Below, in pieces: positions 34,102 through 42,993 of a stretch of DNA of 64,000 nt. Source of the stretch: DAHUXD01 sp963736455 (GTDB lineage Bacteria > Acidobacteriota > Thermoanaerobaculia > UBA5066 > Gp7-AA6); NCBI GenBank assembly GCA_963736455.1, contig CAVTON010000001.1, positions 1,736,001 through 1,800,000 of the forward strand, written 5' to 3'. Numbering within the stretch: the first letter of the stretch is position 1; the number at the start of each line of letters is the position of its first letter. The translations under genes and the position numbers were made by a program. The notes beneath the pieces were generated by a model. The model did not search any database, was not told where the DNA came from, and saw nothing but the letters and a program-made list of their open reading frames with translations.

Positions 34102-34634
34102 GCGCCCCGAAGCGCTACGGCCTGATGGCGGAATTCGAGACTCCCCAGGAGCTCGTCGAGGCAGCGCGCCGGACGAACGAAGCGGGCTTCACGCGCTTCG
34201 ACGCCTATTCGCCGTACCCGATCGAGGCGCTGACCGAGGCCCTCGACATCCACGAACGAAAGCTGCCCGCCGTCGTCCTCGGCGGCGGCATCCTCGGCGG
34301 GCTCTGCGGCTTCGGTCTCTGCTACTGGTGTTCGGTCATCAGCTTCCCCTTGAACGTCGGCGGCAAGCCCTACAACAGCGTGCCCGCGTTCATCGTGCCG
34401 ACCTTCGAGATGACGATCCTCTTCGCCGCCTTCGCGGCCGTCCTCGGCTTGCTCGGGTTGAACGGCCTGCCCATGCCCTACCACCCCGTCTTCAACACGC
34501 CGCGTTTCGCGCTCGCCTCCCGCGACCGGTTCTTTCTCTGCATCGAGACGCGCGATCCGAAGTTCGACCACGACGAGACCTGGGCGTTTTTGACGAAGCT
34601 CGGCCCGCGGGTGGTCATGGACGTCGAGGACTGA
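34098..34634 (+). CDS. actD: alternative complex III subunit ActD (DUF3341)
   Basis: A 178-residue protein that starts within the actC stop codon (ATGA). The N-terminal soluble domain (KRYGLMAEFETPQELVEAAR, with DAYSPYPIEAL) precedes two membrane helices (about 55-80 and 95-120) joined by SFPLNVGGKPYNSVPAFIVP, and a short C-terminal cytoplasmic part. This is the DUF3341 layout; ActD is structural, packing against ActC and ActF. All expected parts are present. Confidence 0.94.
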   Translation: MSAPKRYGLMAEFETPQELVEAARRTNEAGFTRFDAYSPYPIEALTEALDIHERKLPAVVLGGGILGGLCGFGLCYWCSVISFPLNVGGKPYNSVPAFIVPTFEMTILFAAFAAVLGLLGLNGLPMPYHPVFNTPRFALASRDRFFLCIETRDPKFDHDETWAFLTKLGPRVVMDVED

Positions 34635-34640
34635 CGGCCG

Positions 34641-35309
34641 GTGAAGAAGCTCCTCTCTCTCCTCGCGCTCCTCCCGTGGCTCGGCGCCGCCGCCTGCCGC
34701 CGGGACATGCAGGACCAGCCGAAGTACAAGAACCTGCGCGGCTCGGCGTTCTTCGACGATCACCGCTCCGCTCGGCCGGTCGTGGAAGACACCGTCGCGC
34801 GCGGATATCTCTACGCCGACCGCCGCTTCCTCACCGGCAAGGAGAACGGCCAGCCGGTCTCGGCGCTCCCGATGCCGCTCACGCGCGAGCTGCTCGAACG
34901 CGGGCGCGACCGCTTCGGCATCTATTGCACGCCGTGCCACGGCCTGACCGGCAACGGCCTCGGCATCGTCGTCCAGCGCGGCTACCGGCAGCCGCCGTCC
35001 TTCCACATCGACCGCCTGCGCGCGGCTCCCGTCGGCTACTTCTTCAACGTCGAGACCCAGGGATTCGGCACGATGATGGACTACGCGGCGCAGATTCCCA
35101 CCTCGGACCGTTGGGCGATCGCCGCCTACATCCGTGCGCTCCAGCTCTCGCAGGGGGCCACGCTCGCCGACGTGCCGGCCTCCGACCGTCCGGCCCTCGA
35201 GGCGGCGGGCGCGGCCGCCCGGGCCCCGATTCTCCCGATCGACACCGACGACTGGAGCCGCGCCGCGGACGAGGCGAAGACCGAGCCCCCCGAAAGGAGG
35301 CAGCCGTGA
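34641..35309 (+). CDS. actE: alternative complex III monoheme cytochrome c subunit ActE
   Basis: A 222-residue lipoprotein-like cytochrome: GTG start, signal peptide ending LLPWLGAAAC with a probable lipidated cysteine at residue 19. The single heme site is CTPCH in GRDRFGIYCTPCHGLTGNG (about residues 90-108), and the axial methionine is probably in TMMDYAAQIPTSDRWAIAAYI. It would accept electrons from ActA and pass them to the oxidase. A Pro/Ala-rich C-terminal tail follows. Confidence 0.93.
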   Translation: MKKLLSLLALLPWLGAAACRRDMQDQPKYKNLRGSAFFDDHRSARPVVEDTVARGYLYADRRFLTGKENGQPVSALPMPLTRELLERGRDRFGIYCTPCHGLTGNGLGIVVQRGYRQPPSFHIDRLRAAPVGYFFNVETQGFGTMMDYAAQIPTSDRWAIAAYIRALQLSQGATLADVPASDRPALEAAGAAARAPILPIDTDDWSRAADEAKTEPPERRQP

Positions 35310-36499
35310 GCTTCGATCCGGCGAGCGACCCCGCTCTCGCCGCCGAAACGGCACGGCGGTCGCGCGCCGCGTTCGTGACCGCGGTGGTCGCGCTCGGCGG
35401 AACGTTCGCCTACGGGGCGTCCCATCCGGACGAGTTTTTCCGCTCGTACCTCCTCGCGTTCCTGTTCTGGAACGGCCTCGCGGTCGGGTCGCTCGCCGTC
35501 CTGATGCTGCAGTACCTGACCGGCGGCGCCTGGGGCATCGCGATCCGGCGGGAGCTCGAGGCGGCGACGCGCCTGATTCCCTGGATGGTCCTGGCGTTCG
35601 TGCCGATCGTCTTCGGAATGGGCCGCCTCTACGAATGGACGCACGCGGACGTCGTGGCCCGCGACCCGATCCTCCTGAAGAAGGCGGCGTACCTGAACGA
35701 GCCCTTCTACCTCGTGCGCACCGCTCTCGCCTTCGCGGTCTGGATCCTCATCGCGGCGGCCTTGAACCGCTGGTCGCGCGAGCAGGACGCCCCGGGCGAC
35801 CACCGCGCGACCGACCGCAAGCTGCAGCTTCTCTCGGGGGGCGGCCTGGTGGCCTGGGCGCTGACGACCACCTGGACGTCGGTCGACTGGGTCATGTCGC
35901 TCGAGCCCCACTGGTTCTCGACGATGTATGGCGTCATCTTCATGGCCGGCGAGGGCCTCGGCGCGTTGTCCCTCGCCACCCTGGCCGTCGTGAGGCTCTC
36001 GCACCTTCGCCCGGTCGCGGAGTTTCTCGGCGGCCGCCATCGCAACGACCTCGGCAAGATGATGTTCGCGTTCACGATGTTCTGGGCCTACGTCACCTTC
36101 TCCCAGTACCTGATCATCTGGTCCGGCAACCTGCCCGAGGAGATCTCCTGGTACCTCGCGCGGTTCCGCGGAGGCTGGGGATGGGTGGGGCTGGCGGTGC
36201 TGCTGCTTCAGTTCGCGCTGCCGTTCATGCTGCTGCTGTCCCGCCGCGCGAACCGCAACCCCCGGATCCTGTCGACGGCGGCCGTGCTGGTGGTCGTCAT
36301 GCGATTCGTGGACCTTTCGTGGATGGTCCTCCCGGCGTTCTCGCGGGGGGCGTTTCGAATCCACCCGACCGACCTGACGCTGCCGATCGGGCTCGGAGGT
36401 CTCTGGCTCGGCCTGTACTTCCGCAATCTCGCCGCCCGGCCGCTCTTGCCCGCACACGATCCCGGCTTCGAGGAGGCGCTCGCGCATGCGAGAGACTGA
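35306..36499 (+). CDS. actF: alternative complex III membrane subunit ActF (NrfD-like)
   Basis: A 397-residue polytopic protein, starting at GTG 35306 overlapping actE (GTGA), with AAAGGAGG upstream. It has about ten membrane helices, with segments typical of ActF: TTTWTSVDWVMSLEPHWFST, MMFAFTMFWAYVTFSQYLII and WYLARFRGGWGW. Together with ActC it forms the membrane core. It ends overlapping the next gene by 14 bp. Confidence 0.93.
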   Translation: MSFDPASDPALAAETARRSRAAFVTAVVALGGTFAYGASHPDEFFRSYLLAFLFWNGLAVGSLAVLMLQYLTGGAWGIAIRRELEAATRLIPWMVLAFVPIVFGMGRLYEWTHADVVARDPILLKKAAYLNEPFYLVRTALAFAVWILIAAALNRWSREQDAPGDHRATDRKLQLLSGGGLVAWALTTTWTSVDWVMSLEPHWFSTMYGVIFMAGEGLGALSLATLAVVRLSHLRPVAEFLGGRHRNDLGKMMFAFTMFWAYVTFSQYLIIWSGNLPEEISWYLARFRGGWGWVGLAVLLLQFALPFMLLLSRRANRNPRILSTAAVLVVVMRFVDLSWMVLPAFSRGAFRIHPTDLTLPIGLGGLWLGLYFRNLAARPLLPAHDPGFEEALAHARD

Positions 36500-36950
36500 G
36501 CCGCGAGAGGGCGTCTACGGCGTCGCCGCGGAGCCCGACGAGGTCTCCGCGAAGGTGGTCGTCGGCTTCGCCGTGATCCTGACGCTCGCGACGGCGATCG
36601 CCGGGGCGCTCGTAGCCGCGCTCTTCTGGCACTTCAACCGCACGGCCCAGAGAAGCGACGAGCGGATCGTCAGCGAGGCGGGCCTGCAGCGCCAGCAGAG
36701 CGAGGTTCCGCCGCTGCCTCGTCTGCAGGTCTTTCCGGTCCGGCACTGGCGCGACTTCCAGACGGCCGAACGCGAGCGGCTCGACTCCTACGGCTGGATG
36801 GACCGCTCGACCGGCGCCGTCCACATCCCGATCGATCACGCCATCGACCTGATCGCCGAGCGCGGCGTGGCGCCGCTGCCTCCGGCCCCGATCATCGCTC
36901 CCGCGGCGCCGCTGCCCCCGAGTCAGCCCGAGCCGGAGAAGAAGCAGTGA
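36486..36950 (+). CDS. small membrane protein between actF and SCO1
   Basis: A 154-residue protein with one membrane helix (about 24-47, VVVGFAVILTLATAIAGALVAALFW). An extracytoplasmic part contains PRLQVFPVRHWRDFQTAERE and SYGWMDRSTGAVHIPIDHAIDLIAERG, followed by a Pro/Ala-rich tail. The GWxDRxxGxVHIPIDRAM-like segment is known from small proteins encoded between ACIII and cytochrome oxidase genes in several phyla; they have no established function. Overlaps on both sides (14 bp with actF, GTGA with SCO1) show it belongs to the operon. A role in assembling or bridging ACIII and the oxidase is inference. Confidence 0.8.
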   Translation: MRETEPREGVYGVAAEPDEVSAKVVVGFAVILTLATAIAGALVAALFWHFNRTAQRSDERIVSEAGLQRQQSEVPPLPRLQVFPVRHWRDFQTAERERLDSYGWMDRSTGAVHIPIDHAIDLIAERGVAPLPPAPIIAPAAPLPPSQPEPEKKQ

Positions 36951-37897
36951 AGACCGACTCGCTGCCCACCTGTGTCATCCCGAGGGCCGCGGGCCCGAGG
37001 GATCCCTTTCTTAGCCGCACCGTGACTTCAAAGAGATCCCTCGCTGCGCTCGGGATGACATTGAGCCTGGTCGCCGGCTTCGCGATCTCCGCCACGCTCT
37101 CCGCCCAAGCCATGGATCCGCCGCCGGCGGGCATGGTCGCCGCGAGCCAGACGCCCGACATCCTGAAACAGATCGGCATCGACCAGAAACTGAACGCACA
37201 GCTTCCGCTCGATGCGCCCGTGCGCGACGAGGCGGGCCGGACGATGCGGCTCGGCGACCTCTTCGGGAAGCGCCCGGTCGTTCTCGCGTTCGTGTATTAC
37301 AACTGCCCGATGCTCTGCACGCAGGTCTTGAACGGCCTCGTGGCTTCCCTCAACGTCATGTCGCTCGAGGCGGGCCGGGACTTCGACGTCGTCGCCCTCA
37401 GCTTCGACGCGCGTGAGACCCCGGCGATGGCGGCCGCGAAGAAAGCCGCGTACCTCACGCGTTACAAGCACCCGAACGCCGGCGCCGGCTGGCACTTCCT
37501 GACGGCCGACGGCGCGGCGATCGAGCGTCTGACGAAGGCAGCCGGCTTCCGCTTCAAGTACGACGAGCGCCTCGACCAGTTTGCCCACGCGAGCGCCATC
37601 ATGGTCGCGACCCCGGATGGGCGCCTCGCCCGCTACTTCTACGGCATCGAATACGCGCCCCGCGACCTGAGGCTCGGCCTCGTCGAGGCCTCCGCCGGAA
37701 AGATCGGCACGCCGGTCGACCAGATCCTCCTGTACTGCTTTCACTACGACCCCTCGAAGGGCAAGTACGGCTGGGTCGTCGTCCGCATGATCCGCCTGGC
37801 CGGGCTCGCGACCCTGGCCGTCCTCGGCTTCGCCATCTGGCGGATGTCGCGCCGGCGTCCGCGCCCCGTCCGGACCGCCGCGGGGGAGACCCGCTGA
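36947..37897 (+). CDS. SCO1/SenC-family copper chaperone with repeat-encoded N-terminus
   Basis: Up to 316 residues from GTG 36947 (GTGA overlap). The thioredoxin-fold SCO domain has the copper ligands C120 and C124 (YYNCPMLCTQV) and H214 (DQFAHASAI), and a C-terminal membrane helix near 280-300. SCO proteins load copper into the CuA site of oxidase subunit II, encoded next. The segment coding for residues 9-38 is a REP-like element (36972-37060). The real signal core LSLVAGFAISATLSAQA comes after it. An ATG at 37055, inside the element, could replace the GTG start; it would leave a signal peptide with no positive charge, while the longer form has SKR from the repeat. Confidence 0.9.
   Translation: MKTDSLPTCVIPRAAGPRDPFLSRTVTSKRSLAALGMTLSLVAGFAISATLSAQAMDPPPAGMVAASQTPDILKQIGIDQKLNAQLPLDAPVRDEAGRTMRLGDLFGKRPVVLAFVYYNCPMLCTQVLNGLVASLNVMSLEAGRDFDVVALSFDARETPAMAAAKKAAYLTRYKHPNAGAGWHFLTADGAAIERLTKAAGFRFKYDERLDQFAHASAIMVATPDGRLARYFYGIEYAPRDLRLGLVEASAGKIGTPVDQILLYCFHYDPSKGKYGWVVVRMIRLAGLATLAVLGFAIWRMSRRRPRPVRTAAGETR
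36972..37060. repeat. 89-bp CATCCCGAGC-family element inside the SCO1 gene
   Basis: Terminal inverted repeats TGTCATCCCGAG and CTCGGGATGACA enclose GAGGGATCCCTTTC and AGAGATCCCTCGC halves, the same build as the intergenic copies at 22.6, 23.1-23.5 and 59.9-60.7 kb. It is open in the SCO1 frame. No target-site duplication is visible. Confidence 0.88.
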
Positions 37898-38883
37898 TGC
37901 ATTTCCTTCCCGAGGAAGCCTCGACCTTCGCAGGGCACGTCGACGCGCTGTATCTCTTCCTGATCGCCGTCACGGCGTTTTTCTCGCTGCTGATCGGCGT
38001 GCTGGTCGTGACGTTCGCCATCAAGTACCACCGCAAGTCCGAGCACGAGGTCGCGACCGCCGTCCACGAGTCCGGCCTGCTCGAGATCATCTGGACGGTG
38101 ATCCCCTTCGCCCTGACGATGGTCATGTTCTTCTGGGGCGCGCGCGTCTTCTTCCAGATCACGCGGCCGCCCGGGACCGCGCTCGACGTCTACGTCACGG
38201 CCAAGCAGTGGATGTGGAAGCTCCAGCACACCGACGGTCAGCGGGAGATGAACGAGCTCCACGTTCCCATCGGACAGCCCGTGCGGTTGACGATGGCCTC
38301 GGAGGACGTGATCCACAGCTTCTACGTCCCGGCCTTCCGCTTCAAGCGCGACGTCGTGCCGGGCCGCTTCTCGGTCGCCTGGTTCGAGGCGACGAAGCCG
38401 GGCAAGTACCACCTCTTCTGCGCCGAATACTGCGGCACGCGCCACTCGAACATGATCGGATGGGTGTACGCCATGACGCCGGCGGATTACCAGGCGTGGC
38501 TCGCGCGCAGCTCGACGGGTGAAACGCTGGCGGCCGGCGGCGCGCGGCGCTTCGTCCAGCACGCCTGCAACACCTGCCACGGCGAAACGCCGGGCGCGCG
38601 CGGCCCGTCGCTCGCCGGGCTCTACGGCAAGCCGGTCCGCCTCGCCGACGGGCAGACGGTCGTCGCCGACGAGATCTACATCCGCGAGGCCATCGTCAAC
38701 CCGCAGGCCCACCTCGTGGCCGGTTATCCGGCGATCATGCCGACCTTCCAGGGCCTGATCACCGAGGAAGGGCTCCTCGAGCTCGTCGCCTACGTCAAGT
38801 CGCTGTCCGAGCCGGCGGCCGCCGCGCCGGCCGGGGGAACCGTTTCCGTCCCCTCTCCGGAAAGGAAGGCCTCGCGGCCATGA
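37897..38883 (+). CDS. coxB: cytochrome c oxidase subunit II with fused cytochrome c (caa3 type)
   Basis: A 328-residue protein beginning 1 nt into the SCO1 stop. Two membrane helices (about 18-42 and 63-85) precede the CuA domain with H140, C175, C179, H183 and M186 (CAEYCGTRHSNM). A C-terminal cytochrome c domain follows, with heme site CNTCH (224-228) and probable axial M281 (YPAIMPTF). All ligands are present. The fusion lets the oxidase take electrons directly, here most likely from ActE. The Pro/Ala-rich tail ends in an overlap with coxA. Confidence 0.95.
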   Translation: MHFLPEEASTFAGHVDALYLFLIAVTAFFSLLIGVLVVTFAIKYHRKSEHEVATAVHESGLLEIIWTVIPFALTMVMFFWGARVFFQITRPPGTALDVYVTAKQWMWKLQHTDGQREMNELHVPIGQPVRLTMASEDVIHSFYVPAFRFKRDVVPGRFSVAWFEATKPGKYHLFCAEYCGTRHSNMIGWVYAMTPADYQAWLARSSTGETLAAGGARRFVQHACNTCHGETPGARGPSLAGLYGKPVRLADGQTVVADEIYIREAIVNPQAHLVAGYPAIMPTFQGLITEEGLLELVAYVKSLSEPAAAAPAGGTVSVPSPERKASRP

Positions 38884-40511
38884 ATACGATCTCCGATTCG
38901 ACCCCGCGTCGCACGAACTACCTGAACTCGACTTACGGCGTGCGCTCGTGGCTCCTGACGAGCGACCACAAGCGCATCGCGATCCTCTACCTGATCGGAG
39001 TGACCTTCTTCTTCGCGATCGGCGGCCTGTATGCGGCCGCGATCCGTCTCGAGCTCCTCACGCCCGCGGGCGACGTCTTCCAGTCCGAGACCTACAACAA
39101 GCTCTTCACGGGACACGGCATCGTGATGGTCTTCTTCTTCCTGATTCCGGCGATCCCTTCCGTGCTCGGGAACTTCCTGGTGCCGCTGATGATCGGGGCG
39201 AAGGATCTCGCTTTTCCCAGGATCAACCTGCTCTCCTGGTACCTCTACATCATCGGAGGCCTGATCACGCTCTGGGCGCTCGTCCATGGCGGCGTCGATA
39301 CCGGATGGACGTTTTACACGCCCTACAGCACCGTCTACTCCAACAGCTGGGTCGTCGTCACCGCGGTCGGCATCTTCATCGCCGGCTTCTCCTCGATCCT
39401 GACCGGCCTGAACTTCGTCGTCACGATCCACACGATGCGCGCGCCGGGGATGACATGGCTGCGCATGCCGCTCTTCTGCTGGGGCATGTACGCGACCGCG
39501 ATCATCCAGATCCTGGGCACGCCGGTCATCGCGATCACGCTCCTGCTGGTGGCGGCGGAGCGCCTGCTGCACCTCGGCATCTTCGATCCCGCCGCCGGAG
39601 GCGATCCGGTGCTCTTCCAGCACCTCTTCTGGTTCTATTCGCACCCGGCCGTCTACATCATGATCCTGCCCGCCATGGCCGTCATCAGCGAGCTCGTCAC
39701 GGCGTTCTCGCGCAAACCGATCTTCGGCTACAAGTTCATCGCGGGCTCCTCGATCGCGATCGCGGTGCTTTCCTTCCTCGTCTGGGGGCACCACATGTTC
39801 GTCTCGGGGCAATCGGTTTACGCCGGGCTCGTCTTCTCGTTCATGTCGATGCTGGTCGCCATTCCGTCGGCCATCAAGGTCTTCAACTGGACGGCGACGC
39901 TCTACAAGGGCTCGGTCTCCTACCAGACGCCGCTGCTCTATGCCCTCGGCTTCATCGGCCTCTTCACGTTCGGCGGGTTGACCGGCCTCTTCCTCGCGAG
40001 CCTCGGCCTCGACGTCCACGTCCACGACACCTACTTCATCGTGGCGCACTTTCACTACATCATGGTCGGCGGGACGATCATGGCCTACCTCGGCGGACTC
40101 CACTTCTGGTGGCCCAAGATCTCGGGGAAGCTCTACCCGGAGTACTGGTCGCGCGTTTCGGCGTGGGTCATCTTCATCGGCTTCAACCTGACGTTCTTCC
40201 CGCAGTTCATCGTGGGCTACCTCGGAATGCCGCGGCGCTACCACGCGTACCCCGAGGAGTTCCAGGTCCTGAACGTGATGTCCACGGCCGGAGCGTCGAT
40301 CCTCGGGATCGGCTACGTGATCCCGCTGGTCTATTTCTTCTGGTCCATGCGATATGGCAAGGACGCCGCCGACAACCCGTGGGGCGCGACCGGCCTCGAG
40401 TGGGAAACGCCCTCGCCGCCGCCGACCGAGAACTTCCCCGAGACGCCGGAGGTGACCGGGCGGCCCTACGACTACCTGACGGGACGGGAGGAGGCGGCGA
40501 GCACCGCCTAG
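38880..40511 (+). CDS. coxA: cytochrome c oxidase subunit I
   Basis: A 543-residue heme-copper oxidase subunit with twelve or more membrane helices. Heme a ligands are H79 (TGHGIVMVFFF) and H392; the heme a3 ligand is H390 (VAHFHY). CuB is bound by H255, H304 and H305, and H255 forms the usual cross-link site with Y259 (HPAVY). The Tyr in HPAVY and the downstream residues mark it as an A-type oxidase. It reduces oxygen to water and pumps protons. The ATG at 38880 overlaps coxB (ATGA). Confidence 0.96.
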   Translation: MNTISDSTPRRTNYLNSTYGVRSWLLTSDHKRIAILYLIGVTFFFAIGGLYAAAIRLELLTPAGDVFQSETYNKLFTGHGIVMVFFFLIPAIPSVLGNFLVPLMIGAKDLAFPRINLLSWYLYIIGGLITLWALVHGGVDTGWTFYTPYSTVYSNSWVVVTAVGIFIAGFSSILTGLNFVVTIHTMRAPGMTWLRMPLFCWGMYATAIIQILGTPVIAITLLLVAAERLLHLGIFDPAAGGDPVLFQHLFWFYSHPAVYIMILPAMAVISELVTAFSRKPIFGYKFIAGSSIAIAVLSFLVWGHHMFVSGQSVYAGLVFSFMSMLVAIPSAIKVFNWTATLYKGSVSYQTPLLYALGFIGLFTFGGLTGLFLASLGLDVHVHDTYFIVAHFHYIMVGGTIMAYLGGLHFWWPKISGKLYPEYWSRVSAWVIFIGFNLTFFPQFIVGYLGMPRRYHAYPEEFQVLNVMSTAGASILGIGYVIPLVYFFWSMRYGKDAADNPWGATGLEWETPSPPPTENFPETPEVTGRPYDYLTGREEAASTA

Positions 40512-40567
40512 TCGCGGGCGCCCGGCCGGAGCACGAGACATGTATACGCCGAGACTGGTGAGAAGCG

Positions 40568-41257
40568 ATGTCTGACGCGCACGCGGCCCTTCCCGGCGCC
40601 CCGCCCGAGCTGCGCCACCACTTCGTGGATCTCGCGGCCCAGAGGGAGGCCTCGTCGCTCGGGATGTGGATGTTCCTCGTGACCGAGGTGCTGTTCTTCG
40701 GCGGGATGTTCCTCGCCTACGCCGTCTACCGGGAGACGTACCGGGCCGCCTTCGAAGGCGCCTCGAACCTCCTCGACCTCAAGCTCGGCACGATCAACAC
40801 GGTCGTTCTGATCGTGTCGTCGCTGACGATGGCCCTCGCGGTCTGGGCGAGCCAGCAGGGGCGCAAGAACCTCATCGTCCTCTTCCTCGTCCTCACGATG
40901 GTGCTCGGCACGGCGTTTCTCGGCATCAAGCTCGTCGAGTACAAGACGAAGTTCGTCCACCACGAGGTTCCCGGGCCGAGCTTCGTGATTCCTCTCGACG
41001 AGGAAACGCATCGGCCCCTGCCTCCTCAGTCGGAGATGTTCTTCACGCTCTACTTCTGCATGACGGGCCTGCACGCGGTCCACATGATCATCGGCATCGG
41101 CCTGCTGATCTGGCTGATGCGGCGGGCCCGGCGCGGGGACTTCTCGGTGCGATACAACACGCCGGTCGATCTCGTGGGGCTGTACTGGCACTTCGTGGAC
41201 ATCATCTGGATCTTCCTGTTTCCGCTGCTCTACCTGCTCGGGAGGCACACGCTGTGA
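40568..41257 (+). CDS. coxC: cytochrome c oxidase subunit III
   Basis: A 229-residue membrane protein of the heme-copper oxidase subunit III family, with about five helices. Typical segments are SLGMWMFLVTEVLFFGGMFL, FFTLYFCMTGLHAVHMIIG and DLVGLYWHFVDIIWIFLFP. It lies 56 bp after coxA, the only sizeable gap in the oxidase part of the operon, and starts at an ATG with GAGAAGCG upstream. Confidence 0.95.
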   Translation: MSDAHAALPGAPPELRHHFVDLAAQREASSLGMWMFLVTEVLFFGGMFLAYAVYRETYRAAFEGASNLLDLKLGTINTVVLIVSSLTMALAVWASQQGRKNLIVLFLVLTMVLGTAFLGIKLVEYKTKFVHHEVPGPSFVIPLDEETHRPLPPQSEMFFTLYFCMTGLHAVHMIIGIGLLIWLMRRARRGDFSVRYNTPVDLVGLYWHFVDIIWIFLFPLLYLLGRHTL

Positions 41258-41562
41258 GCGAACATTCGAAGGGACACTCGTCGATCGGTGTCTACCTCGC
41301 CGTGTTCGTTTCTCTCCTCGCGTGCACGGGGCTGACGGTCTGGGCCGCGATCCAGCACCTCGGCATCTGGAACACGCCCGTGGCGCTCGCGATCGCCGCG
41401 ACGAAGGCCTCGCTCGTGGCGCTCTTCTTCATGCACCTGAGGTCTTCGCCGAGGCTGACGGCCCTCGTCGCGGGCACCGCGATCCTTTTTCTGGCGATCC
41501 TGCTCGTGGTGACCGGGTCCGACTACATCACCCGGTCCTGGCTTCCGATTTACGGCCCGTAG
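41254..41562 (+). CDS. coxD: cytochrome c oxidase subunit IV
   Basis: A 102-residue protein starting at GTG 41254 overlapping coxC (GTGA). It has three membrane helices, with the segments GVYLAVFVSLLACTGLTVWAA, ALAIAATKASLVALFFMHLR and LTALVAGTAILFLAILLVVT. ATKASLVALFFMHL is the family hallmark of the bacterial subunit IV (prokaryotic COX4). It is the last gene of the run; its 3' end overlaps the convergent transporter gene by 35 bp. Confidence 0.92.
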   Translation: MSEHSKGHSSIGVYLAVFVSLLACTGLTVWAAIQHLGIWNTPVALAIAATKASLVALFFMHLRSSPRLTALVAGTAILFLAILLVVTGSDYITRSWLPIYGP

Positions 41563-42463
41563 GCCCGCCGGATCGCATCGACGCTGCCGCGAGCAGGACT
41601 CCGAGCAGGATCAGCGCTCCTCCGGTGAGGACGCGGGGCGACAGGGTTTCGCCGAGCACGAGGTTGCCGAGCACGACCGCGATGACGGTGTCCACGACGG
41701 GAATCGTGCCGATCACGGCGACGGGGACCCGGCGAAGGAGCCAGAAGAGTCCGACGAAGGGCAGCGCCGTTCCAAAGACCGCGAGGTAGGCGACGGCGCC
41801 GAGCGCCGACGGCGTCCAGCGCGACGGCGCACCGCGCTCGAAGGCGGCGGCGGCGAGAAGCAGCGCCGACGATCCCGCGAGCGTCTGGCCCCAGACGTTG
41901 CGAAACGGCGAGACGCGCGAGAGGTGCTTCTTGTTGACGACGTTGGCGTAGGCCGCGGACGCCGCCGAAACCAGGATGTAGGCGCCGCCGATCAGCAGCG
42001 GCCGCGCCGGGGCCTCGGAAAACGACGCCGCCAGGGCGGGCCCCTGCACGACCGCGACGCCCGCCAGGCCGAGAAGCGCGGCGAAAATCGCGCGGCCCGT
42101 GAACGGCTCGTCGGCGAGCAGGAAGTGGCCGAAGACGCCGACGAAGATCGGGAACGTGGCGAAGAGCAGCGCCGCGAGGCCGGTCTCGATCTGCTCCTCG
42201 GCCAGGAAGATGCACGCATAGGCCACGCCGATCTGGAGAAACCCGCTCCACGCGATCCAGCGACGCTCGGAGGCGTTCGGGCCGGGCCCCGGGCGCGTGA
42301 AGGCGACGGGAGTCAGGAGAATGCAGGCGAGCGCCATCCGGATGCCGGCGAAGCGCAAGGGCGGCAGGTCGCGCAGCCCGATCTTGATCGCCATCCACGT
42401 CGATCCCCAAACGGCGCAGAGGAAGACGTACATCGCCAGGCGGCGGCCCGAGAGGGCGGACAT
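41528..42463 (-). CDS. EamA/DMT-family transporter
   Basis: A 311-residue membrane protein with two EamA repeats of five helices each, ten in total. The first repeat starts at YVFLCAVWGSTWMAIKIGLR, and the second contains VFGTALPFVGLFWLLRRVPV and IPVVDTVIAVVLGNLVLGE. Members export amino acids or other metabolites; the substrate cannot be predicted. Convergent and overlapping with coxD by 35 bp, so no terminator separates them. It is divergent from the fRMsr gene, with only 32 bp between their starts. Confidence 0.92.
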   Translation of the reverse strand: MSALSGRRLAMYVFLCAVWGSTWMAIKIGLRDLPPLRFAGIRMALACILLTPVAFTRPGPGPNASERRWIAWSGFLQIGVAYACIFLAEEQIETGLAALLFATFPIFVGVFGHFLLADEPFTGRAIFAALLGLAGVAVVQGPALAASFSEAPARPLLIGGAYILVSAASAAYANVVNKKHLSRVSPFRNVWGQTLAGSSALLLAAAAFERGAPSRWTPSALGAVAYLAVFGTALPFVGLFWLLRRVPVAVIGTIPVVDTVIAVVLGNLVLGETLSPRVLTGGALILLGVLLAAASMRSGGPTGRKSEARTG

Positions 42464-42495
42464 GCGGCGGATCCTATACGGATAGAATCGGCGTC

Positions 42496-42993
42496 GTGTT
42501 CAAGGCGGCCGCGCAGGGCGGGCTGGCGAAGCCCGAGACGTACCGCGACCTCGTCGCCTCGCTGACGGCGCTGCTCGAGGAAGAGCGCGACGCGCTCGCC
42601 AACCTCTCGAACGCCTCGGGTCTGCTCGCGTCCGCGCTCGACGGGATCAACTGGTGCGGCTTCTACCTGCTCCGCGGCGAGGAGCTCGTCCTCGGCCCGT
42701 TCCAGGGCAAGCCCGCGTGCGTGCGCATTCCGCTCGGAAAGGGAGTCTGCGGCTCGGCCGCGGCCCGCCGCGAGACGCTGGTGGTGCCGGACGTCCTCGC
42801 GTTCCCGGGCCACATCGCCTGTGACGAGGCGTCCCGGTCCGAGATCGTCGTGCCGATCGTGGCCGGCGGCAGGCTCCGCGGCGTGCTCGACCTCGACGCG
42901 CCGGAGAAGTCCCGCTTCGACGGCGAAGACCGCACCGGCCTCGAGGCGTTCGTCGCCGCGCTCGCTCCGCGCATCGACTGGGAGAGGCTGTGA
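42496..42993 (+). CDS. msrC: free methionine-(R)-sulfoxide reductase, GAF domain
   Basis: A 165-residue GAF-domain protein with the fRMsr signature: NWCGFYLLRGEELVLGPFQG, then PACVRIPLGKGVCGSAA and FPGHIACDEASRSEIVVPI. The three cysteines in ACV, VCG and IACD match the catalytic and resolving positions of the family. It reduces free methionine-R-sulfoxide with thioredoxin. GTG start at 42496. The stop overlaps the next start (GTGA), so the two genes are cotranslated. Confidence 0.93.
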   Translation: MFKAAAQGGLAKPETYRDLVASLTALLEEERDALANLSNASGLLASALDGINWCGFYLLRGEELVLGPFQGKPACVRIPLGKGVCGSAAARRETLVVPDVLAFPGHIACDEASRSEIVVPIVAGGRLRGVLDLDAPEKSRFDGEDRTGLEAFVAALAPRIDWERL

